The notes under the pieces are model-generated. The model saw only the letters and a program-made list of their open reading frames with translations, was not told the DNA's origin and searched no databases. Made by a program: the position numbers and the translations under genes. A stretch of 11,347 nt of DNA. It comes from Bacteroidota bacterium (GTDB taxonomy: Bacteria > Bacteroidota > Bacteroidia > Chitinophagales > Chitinophagaceae). Location: positions 1 to 11,347 of the forward strand of contig JAEVZP010000216.1 in NCBI GenBank assembly GCA_023392185.1. Reading direction: 5' to 3'. This document shows positions 7,559 through 11,347 of the stretch, one piece after another (positions within the stretch are counted from its first letter, which is position 1; the number at the start of each line of letters is the position of its first letter).

Positions 7559-7581
7559 GGTTTCAAAAACCTTATAGGTTT
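7549..7581. repeat. Perfect 15-bp-arm hairpin repeat overlapping the hflX stop
   Basis: AAACCTATAAGGTTT (7549-7563), a CAA loop, then AAACCTTATAGGTTT (7567-7581), a perfect inverted repeat. Each arm is also nearly self-palindromic. The hflX TAA (7556-7558) is inside the left arm. The same architecture and core ACCT-T-AGGTTT recur at 11083-11115, so this is a repeat family. It may also act as a bidirectional terminator or mRNA stabiliser, but no T-tract follows. Confidence 0.85.
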
Positions 7582-7598
7582 GGCCGGGCGCGACTGTT

Positions 7599-7626
7599 GT
7601 AGAGAGGAGGCATGCCTCCTCTCTAC
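7599..7626. repeat. 28-bp perfect palindrome
   Basis: GTAGAGAGGAGG, a central CATG, then CCTCCTCTCTAC. All 28 bases are self-complementary with no mismatch. It lies between hflX and the moxR gene, 17 bases after the previous hairpin. It has no following T-tract, so it is more likely a dispersed hairpin repeat than a simple terminator. Confidence 0.85.
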
Positions 7627-7678
7627 GGAACGACCTGGATCACCCGAACCATCCAAACCTGCTCCCTATTCAATTCTT

Positions 7679-7686
7679 TAGTTTTG
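7679..7686 (+). promoter_or_regulatory. -7 promoter element of the moxR-type gene, near-leaderless
   Basis: TAGTTTTG matches TAnnTTTG perfectly. Its last base is only nine bases before the A of the ATG at 7695, so the transcript would start at or within a few bases of the start codon. No -33 TTTG is evident at the standard spacing. Confidence 0.55.
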
Positions 7687-7694
7687 CCCCTCTT

Positions 7695-8681
7695 ATGGAT
7701 TTAGCCCAGCTTTCGGCCCGCATTGAGCGGGAATCAGCCTTTGTGGACACCCTTACCTCCACGCTGGCCACCAATATTGTAGGCCAGCACCACCTGGTGG
7801 AGCGGCTGCTCATCGGTCTGCTGGCCGGCGGCCACGTCTTGCTGGAAGGCGTGCCCGGACTGGCCAAAACACTGGTTGTGAAGAGCCTGGCTTCGGCGAT
7901 CGACGCCCGCTTTTCGCGCATTCAGTTTACGCCCGACCTCCTGCCCGCCGACGTGCTCGGAACGACGGTGTACAACCCGCAGGACCATACTTTCTCGGTG
8001 CGACAAGGCCCCATCTTTGCCAACTTGGTCCTGGCCGATGAAATCAACCGGGCGCCGGCGAAAGTGCAAAGCGCCCTGCTCGAAGCCATGCAGGAACGGC
8101 AGGTGACCATCGGCGACACGACCTTTCCATTGGAAGAGCCGTTTCTGGTGCTGGCCACCCAAAACCCCATTGAACAGGAAGGGACCTACGAACTGCCCGA
8201 AGCACAGGCCGACCGTTTTTTGCTCAAAGTAGTGGTGGGCTATCCCGAAAAAGAAGAAGAAAAGAAGATTATTCGCCAGTCGCTTTCCCCTACGGGTTTC
8301 CCCCCGATACATACGGTGGTGACAAAGCAGACGATCCTGGCCGCCCGGCTTACCATCCGGGAGCTGTATATGGATGAAAAGATTGAAAACTATATCGTCA
8401 ATCTTGTTTTTGCCACCCGCTTTCCGGAACAGCACCGCCTCGAAAAGTGGAAGCAGTATATTGCTTATGGCGCCTCGCCGCGCGCTTCCATCGGGCTGGC
8501 GCATGCAGCCAAAGCGCGGGCCTTTCTGAACCGCCGCGCCTACGTAATTCCCGAAGACGTGCGCGCCGTTTTTGCCGATGTGCTGCGCCACCGCATCGGA
8601 CTGAGCTATGAAGCGGAGGCAGAAGGCATTGGCATTGCGCAGGTTCTGGAAGCAGTGCTGAACGCAGTGGAAGTGCCGTAG
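7695..8681 (+). CDS. MoxR-family AAA+ ATPase
   Basis: A 328-aa cytoplasmic AAA+ ATPase of the MoxR branch, chaperone-like proteins that help assemble or activate partner (often VWA-domain) proteins. Walker A is GVPGLAKT (52-59). Walker B is LVLADEINRAP (111-121). Sensor 1 is ATQNPIEQEGTY (154-165). An arginine-finger region ADRF follows (172-175), then sensor 2 GASPRAS (259-265) and the C-terminal helical lid. Length is typical. The ATG at 7695 sits immediately after a perfect -7 element, which supports this start. In most genomes moxR is followed by DUF58 and VWA (BatA/BatB) genes. Here the next gene is a transposase-derived protein, so this copy is an orphan within the window and its partner is unknown. 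MoxR assignment is firm; the subfamily is not determined. Confidence 0.94.
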   Translation: MDLAQLSARIERESAFVDTLTSTLATNIVGQHHLVERLLIGLLAGGHVLLEGVPGLAKTLVVKSLASAIDARFSRIQFTPDLLPADVLGTTVYNPQDHTFSVRQGPIFANLVLADEINRAPAKVQSALLEAMQERQVTIGDTTFPLEEPFLVLATQNPIEQEGTYELPEAQADRFLLKVVVGYPEKEEEKKIIRQSLSPTGFPPIHTVVTKQTILAARLTIRELYMDEKIENYIVNLVFATRFPEQHRLEKWKQYIAYGASPRASIGLAHAAKARAFLNRRAYVIPEDVRAVFADVLRHRIGLSYEAEAEGIGIAQVLEAVLNAVEVP

Positions 8682-8682
8682 G

Positions 8683-8724
8683 GAGACAAAAGACTATAGA
8701 CAAGAGACAAAAGACTATAGACAA
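8683..8724. repeat. Two perfect tandem copies of a 21-bp unit
   Basis: The unit begins GAGACAAAAGACTATAGAC and is repeated exactly at 8683-8703 and 8704-8724, starting two bases after the moxR-type stop. It is non-coding and has no spacer structure. I recall similar strings as common intergenic repeats in Bacteroidota, which a search could test. Confidence 0.9.
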
Positions 8725-8743
8725 AAGAGCAGCCCTGTCCATT

Positions 8744-8794
8744 CATGACACATGACACATGAACACATGAACACATGAACACATGAAACATGAC
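8744..8794. repeat. Short tandem array of CATGA(A)CA units
   Basis: Seven successive 6-8 base units: CATGACA twice, CATGAACA three times, CATGAAA and CATGAC. The array ends 10 bases before the ATG at 8804. It is a simple-sequence array in the upstream region of the next gene. Variation in copy number would change its spacing to any promoter further upstream. Confidence 0.9.
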
Positions 8795-8803
8795 TTATAG
8801 CCT

Positions 8804-9799
8804 ATGAACATCCACCGGTACGACGAAGAGCAGCGCCGGCAGTGGGTCGAGAAACGCCGCAGCGGCGCCCTGAGTGTAAAGGAAATCATGCAGCAGGCGG
8901 GCATCTCCCGGGCCACGCTGTATAACTGGATCGCCGAGTTTCCGGAAAATGCCGAAGCGCGGGAGACGGCCACCGACGAAGCAGCCGCCCCGCCCAAAAT
9001 TGAGTTGCAGCGCAGCGGCACCGGTCTGCTTCAGATGTTGCAGGATGCGCTCGCTGTGGTGGATGATTCCAACAGCGTTCGCCAGTCGGTCGTGCGGCAG
9101 CTGGTGCGCAAACACACCCTGTCGATTGCCCAGGCCTGCGCCATTGCCGGCCTGCCCGAAGACGCTTTTGAGCACAAAGCCCGCAAGCCGGAGGCCGACG
9201 ACCGCGAGGTGTATGAAACGCTGTGCCGCTTGCTGGAAGAAGATCCGTCGCGGCAGTTTGAAGAGTTGATTGGGCTGTTGCGCCGGGCCGAACCCAGCTG
9301 GCCGCGCAAACAAATCCGGCGGATTTATAAGGAAGGCCGCCTGTATCAGCTGCGGACCCGCAAGCGCACGTCCCCCGCACCGCGGACGGCCCAGCCCGGC
9401 ACGCTGGAACGCCGGCAGCGGCCCGATGCGGTTTGGACCATGGGACTGGCCTCAACGGAGCTTGGAACGTTGCTATATGCCTTCGACAGCGCCGATGCGG
9501 CAGGGCTGGGAGCCGTGTTGCTAACGCAGCCGGAAGGGCCGGAGGCCGAGGCGGCGCTCATCCGGTTTCTGGGCGAGACGGCCGAGGCAAGTGGTCTGCC
9601 CCGCAAACTGCGCCTGCCCGGTATTCCGCCTTTCAACGCCCGCGAAGTGCTGCGCTGGTCGATGCAGCATCAGGTGGGGCTCCAGACCGCTTCGTTTGGA
9701 AAAGAAGAGAATGTGGCCGAGTGGACAACGCATTCCGGACGGGTGGCCGCCGAGGTAGGTGCCGTTGGCATAGATCGCTGGGCACTGGAAGCGGAATAA
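8804..9799 (+). CDS. Transposase-derived DNA-binding protein (IS3-like OrfA+OrfB fusion with lost catalytic residues)
   Basis: The 331-aa protein follows the plan of IS3-family transposases in a single frame. A Transposase_8-type helix-turn-helix lies at 5-46 (YDEEQRRQWVEKRRSG, then ISRATLYNWI). A second helical DNA-binding segment lies at 96-125 (LSIAQACAIAGLPEDAF), like the start of OrfB. A basic HTH_21-like part lies at 133-187. An integrase-like region lies at 205-310. Where IS3 integrases have W..D, this has WTMG (211-214). Where they have HSDRG, I see LPGIPP (271-276). Only a glutamate at 306 (ENVAEW) could match the final E of DDE. No terminal inverted repeats flank it and there is no OrfA/OrfB frameshift. 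It has normal codon use and no stops, so it looks domesticated. Function is unknown; DNA binding or regulation is inferred. Confidence 0.7.
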   Translation: MNIHRYDEEQRRQWVEKRRSGALSVKEIMQQAGISRATLYNWIAEFPENAEARETATDEAAAPPKIELQRSGTGLLQMLQDALAVVDDSNSVRQSVVRQLVRKHTLSIAQACAIAGLPEDAFEHKARKPEADDREVYETLCRLLEEDPSRQFEELIGLLRRAEPSWPRKQIRRIYKEGRLYQLRTRKRTSPAPRTAQPGTLERRQRPDAVWTMGLASTELGTLLYAFDSADAAGLGAVLLTQPEGPEAEAALIRFLGETAEASGLPRKLRLPGIPPFNAREVLRWSMQHQVGLQTASFGKEENVAEWTTHSGRVAAEVGAVGIDRWALEAE

Positions 9800-9817
9800 C
9801 AGCGTCGCGATGCCGGC

Positions 9818-10363
9818 TTACAGGGGTTGCAGCACGATCAGCAGCAGGACGCTGACCGATTCGGCAATCTGGGCAGCGACCAACGTAGGGATTTTAATGT
9901 TGTAGTCGGCCAGGCGCACGGGGAAGGTTCCGGTAACAGCCGCTTTCCCGTCTTTAACGAGCAGCTGCACCGGCGCGGTTACCTGCTGCGTGACGCCGTG
10001 AATGGTGAGATTTCCGGAAACCGTCACTTGGTACACGCCGTTCTGGCCCCAATCCAGGGCTTTCAGGTTTTGGATCGTGCCGCGAAAACCGGCTTTGGGG
10101 AAGCGGTCACTTTCGAGATAGTTTTCGTTGAAATGCGCTTCCATCAGGGCGCGTTCAAACTTAAAATCGCGCACTTGCAGCGACACGGCCACCGCACCGG
10201 TTGCGGCATCTACCACGGCCGAAACGGCTTTATTGCGTGCTTCAATGTTTTCCAGCGGCGTTTGGGAGAAAAATTCTACCTGCCCGGCACGCGTGCCCCA
10301 TTTCTGCGCGAACGCACCGGAGAAAATTCCGGAAAATAAGAGGATGAAAAGAATTTTTTGCAT
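9818..10363 (-). CDS. YceI-family secreted lipid-binding-like protein
   Basis: A 181-aa protein with signal peptide MQKILFILLFSGIFSGAFAQ (1-20, cleavage after AFA). It then has the YceI lipocalin-like barrel: GQVEFFSQTPLENIEARNK (27-45), VRDFKFERALMEAHFNENYL (64-83), ESDRFPKAGFRG (84-95), and GNLTIHGVTQQVTAPV (118-133). Characterised relatives bind polyisoprenoid or amphiphilic lipids in the periplasm; the ligand here is not determinable. The gene is convergent with the transposase-derived gene, with an 18-base gap. It lies 180 bases downstream of the small cytochrome gene on the same strand and may be co-transcribed, although repeats intervene. No clear promoter was found. The signal peptide contains an SGIF codon run created by a TTCCGGAA copy at 10327. 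Confidence 0.92.
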   Translation of the reverse strand: MQKILFILLFSGIFSGAFAQKWGTRAGQVEFFSQTPLENIEARNKAVSAVVDAATGAVAVSLQVRDFKFERALMEAHFNENYLESDRFPKAGFRGTIQNLKALDWGQNGVYQVTVSGNLTIHGVTQQVTAPVQLLVKDGKAAVTGTFPVRLADYNIKIPTLVAAQIAESVSVLLLIVLQPL

Positions 10364-10424
10364 GACTGGTTAGAACAGAAACACCTGCAAGGGTTTAGCA
10401 TGAAAATGTTCTTTCGTAGGGCAC

Positions 10425-10521
10425 GCCCTTCGACAAGCTGCCCTTCGACAAGCTCCCGGTGACACAGTCGCTGTCATCATTCGCTGTTTACAAAATGCGT
10501 GTCAGGCTGAGCTTGTCGAAG
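10425..10521. repeat. Tandem and inverted CTTCGACAAGCT repeat cluster
   Basis: GCCCTTCGACAAGCT occurs twice head to tail (10425-10439 and 10440-10454). An inverted copy AGCTTGTCGAAG lies at 10510-10521. Together 10443-10465 and 10499-10521 form inverted arms with 13 contiguous matches and a further six (TGACAC/GTGTCA). The sequence between YceI and the cytochrome gene is mostly this element. I recall the CTTCGACAAGCTCAG type as a widespread dispersed repeat. Confidence 0.8.
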
Positions 10522-10542
10522 CCCGCAAACCAATCCCCACCT

Positions 10543-10914
10543 TTAATTTTCCGGTGCGCCGTCGGCCACCCATTTGGCGTATTTAGCGATGGTGCAGTCA
10601 TCCAGTTTCGGGGCGTTCAGCGGCATGAGCGCATAGCCCGGCGTGCCGCGCAGCGAGCCGAGCAGAGAACCGTTGTCGGCTACTGCTTTGAGGCCTTGGT
10701 AAGTGGTAAGGTCGATATTTCCGGAATTGGCACCGCCAGCCACATGGCAGCCGCTGATGGCGCAGTGCTGATTCGTAAACGGACGGATGAAAGCCGTGTA
10801 GGTGATGCCTGCCGTGTCGCAGTTGGCCACCGGCGCGGTGGATTCCATTTTATCGTTTGTGCAGGCGGCGAGTGTGAATCCAAGTGCCAGACTACCTAAA
10901 ATCAGGTGTTTCAT
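10543..10914 (-). CDS. Small lipoprotein cytochrome c with a CX4CH haem site
   Basis: A 123-aa protein. The N-terminus MKHLILGSLALGFTLAAC is a lipoprotein signal with lipobox LAAC (Cys18), so it is probably anchored in a membrane facing the periplasm. The haem-binding site is C51-AISG-C56-H57, with four rather than two residues between the cysteines. The axial methionine is probably Met97 in ALMP, and the WVADGAPEN end (115-123) is the usual final helix of these domains. Cys32 and Cys107 could form a disulfide. This matches small single-haem domains common in Bacteroidota and Planctomycetes oxidative proteins. The redox partner is unknown. A weak -7-like TATCTTG lies on the minus strand at 10921-10927, about seven bases before the ATG. 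The haem-domain call is good; the specific electron pathway is not inferable. Confidence 0.85.
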   Translation of the reverse strand: MKHLILGSLALGFTLAACTNDKMESTAPVANCDTAGITYTAFIRPFTNQHCAISGCHVAGGANSGNIDLTTYQGLKAVADNGSLLGSLRGTPGYALMPLNAPKLDDCTIAKYAKWVADGAPEN

Positions 10915-10967
10915 TTAAAGCAAGATAAGGGTTAAAAAGCGCCGGTTTTCCGGAAATCTCCTTTCTT

Positions 10968-11015
10968 AAGAACGTAAGAAGAACGCGCCTCCCGACGCGT
11001 TCTTCTTACGTTCTT
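10968..11015. repeat. 20-bp perfect inverted repeat (hairpin)
   Basis: AAGAACGTAAGAAGAACGCG (10968-10987) and its exact complement (10996-11015) are separated by an 8-base loop, CCTCCCGA. It lies between the MFS transporter stop and the cytochrome start, both on the minus strand. The stem is strong enough to terminate or stabilise the transporter mRNA, but no T-run follows on the minus strand. A TTTCCGGAAA copy is 12 bases away. Confidence 0.85.
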
Positions 11016-11082
11016 CTACTTAACGCCTGTCCCACGCCAGAGTTGAATGGAGGTCCTAAACCAGATTCGCCGGAACAAGCAC

Positions 11083-11115
11083 CCACCTGTCAGGTTTTTG
11101 AAACCTGACAGGTGG
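11083..11115. repeat. Perfect 15-bp-arm hairpin repeat, second member of the 7549 family
   Basis: CCACCTGTCAGGTTT (11083-11097), a TTG loop, then AAACCTGACAGGTGG (11101-11115). Arm length (15), loop length (3) and the ACCT-T-AGGTTT core are the same as the hairpin at 7549-7581. It ends 15 bases after the MFS stop in transcription order. It may act as a terminator. Confidence 0.85.
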
Positions 11116-11129
11116 AACCGATACCCTGC

Positions 11130-11347
11130 CTAATGCATCGCTTCGCTCATGCTTACCGGCGCGGCGCCTTTCTTGGTTTTAATCATCAGGATGAACGGCA
11201 CACACACCAGAAACACCACGCCGATGTAGAGAAACACATCCATGTACGACAAGACGGCGGATTGCTTCATCACCATGCCTTCCAGACTGCGGTAGGCCGC
11301 GCCTTTAGCGGCGTCCAGCGTTAGCCCTTTGGAGATAAACATGCGCT
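11130..11347 (-). CDS. C-terminus of a DHA2/EmrB-type MFS drug transporter (runs off the right edge)
   Basis: The visible 72 codons end at the TAG at 11130-11132 and the frame is open to the right edge, so most of the protein lies outside. The part seen has the tail of 14-helix DHA2 exporters. A periplasmic segment, FISKGLTLDAAKGAAYRSLEG, is followed by MVMKQSAVLSYMDVFLYIG. A final membrane helix (about VFLYIGVVFLVCVPFILMI) and a short cytoplasmic tail with TKKG and ending EAMH complete it. Such proteins export drugs or other toxic compounds using the proton gradient, usually with EmrA and TolC-like partners encoded upstream, here beyond the window. The substrate is unknown. Any methionine within the window is internal. 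Confidence 0.82.
   Translation of the reverse strand, partial: RMFISKGLTLDAAKGAAYRSLEGMVMKQSAVLSYMDVFLYIGVVFLVCVPFILMIKTKKGAAPVSMSEAMH

Larger units (their letters stand above)
342..10956. repeat. Dispersed palindrome family TTTCCGGAAA (HIP-like), listed across the window
   Basis: Exact 10-base copies start at 342, 2785, 3592, 3733, 4264, 5189, 5578, 8939, 10011 and 10947. Further copies of the 8-base core TTCCGGAA start at 454, 2317, 2676, 8422, 10327 and 10719. The 10-mer is its own reverse complement, so it has no strand. Thirteen of the 16 cores lie in genes and three between genes, roughly in proportion to coding density. Coding copies occupy three frames: FRK four times (all in the Res-like gene), FPE or IPE four times, and SGN or SGI five times. 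Chance expectation with equal base use is about 0.01 for the 10-mer and 0.17 for the 8-mer. The sequence contains TCCGGA, a known type II restriction recognition sequence. The role is unknown; candidates are an orphan methylation site, a DNA uptake or organisation signal, or a repair-linked HIP1 analogue. Confidence 0.9.

Noticed and set aside
7734..8591. Minus-strand open frame of about 285 codons opposite the moxR-type gene
   Set aside because: Same reason: a shadow of an AAA+ gene with all Walker motifs intact.
8683..8794. Possible CRISPR array
   Set aside because: Units are contiguous with no unique spacers and there are no cas genes; these are simple tandem repeats.
8804..9799. Active insertion sequence
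   Set aside because: No terminal inverted repeats or target duplication, OrfA/OrfB fused without a frameshift, and two of three catalytic acids apparently missing.

Overview
The window looks like a chromosomal segment of a fairly GC-rich Bacteroidota bacterium, possibly near the Saprospiria/Lewinella-type lineages (the phylum is well supported, the lower rank is a guess). Three lines of evidence point this way. Three promoter-like sites match or nearly match the Bacteroidota -7 element TAnnTTTG. There is a secreted fibronectin-III protein of the kind usually exported by type IX secretion. The intergenic regions are packed with hairpin repeats of a style familiar from this phylum. No rRNA, tRNA, CRISPR array or intact insertion sequence is visible.

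Layout. Positions 1-1393 (minus) hold the N-terminal part of a secreted FN3 protein. Positions 1671-5083 (plus) hold a two-gene operon with a 4-base overlap: a 255-aa protein with a probable PD-(D/E)xK nuclease core, then an 882-aa type III restriction Res-like helicase whose own C-terminal nuclease motif is degenerate. No Mod methyltransferase is present in the window, so this is the best candidate here for an undescribed (defence-like) system. Positions 5084-5674 are a repeat-rich tail-to-tail gap with a MITE-like element and a strong terminator. adk (minus) and hflX (plus) then diverge from a compact, overlapping promoter region. A moxR-type AAA+ ATPase with a near-leaderless start follows. 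Next comes an array of short tandem repeats and then a 331-aa protein that reads as a fused, catalytically degraded IS3-like transposase kept as an open gene. The last part (minus strand) carries a YceI-family secreted protein, a small lipoprotein cytochrome c with a CX4CH haem site, and the C-terminus of a DHA2/EmrB-type MFS transporter.

Across the whole window, in genes and between them, the palindrome TTTCCGGAAA recurs: 10 exact copies, and 16 copies of its 8-base core TTCCGGAA. Chance would give about 0.01 and 0.2 respectively. Coding copies fall in all three reading frames (Phe-Arg-Lys, Phe/Ile-Pro-Glu, Ser-Gly-Asn), so the signal acts on DNA rather than protein. This resembles the highly iterated palindrome HIP1 of cyanobacteria and is the most striking structure here.

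The genes do not form one pathway. adk, hflX and moxR are ordinary housekeeping or stress genes. The Res-like pair and the transposase-derived gene are the accessory elements.
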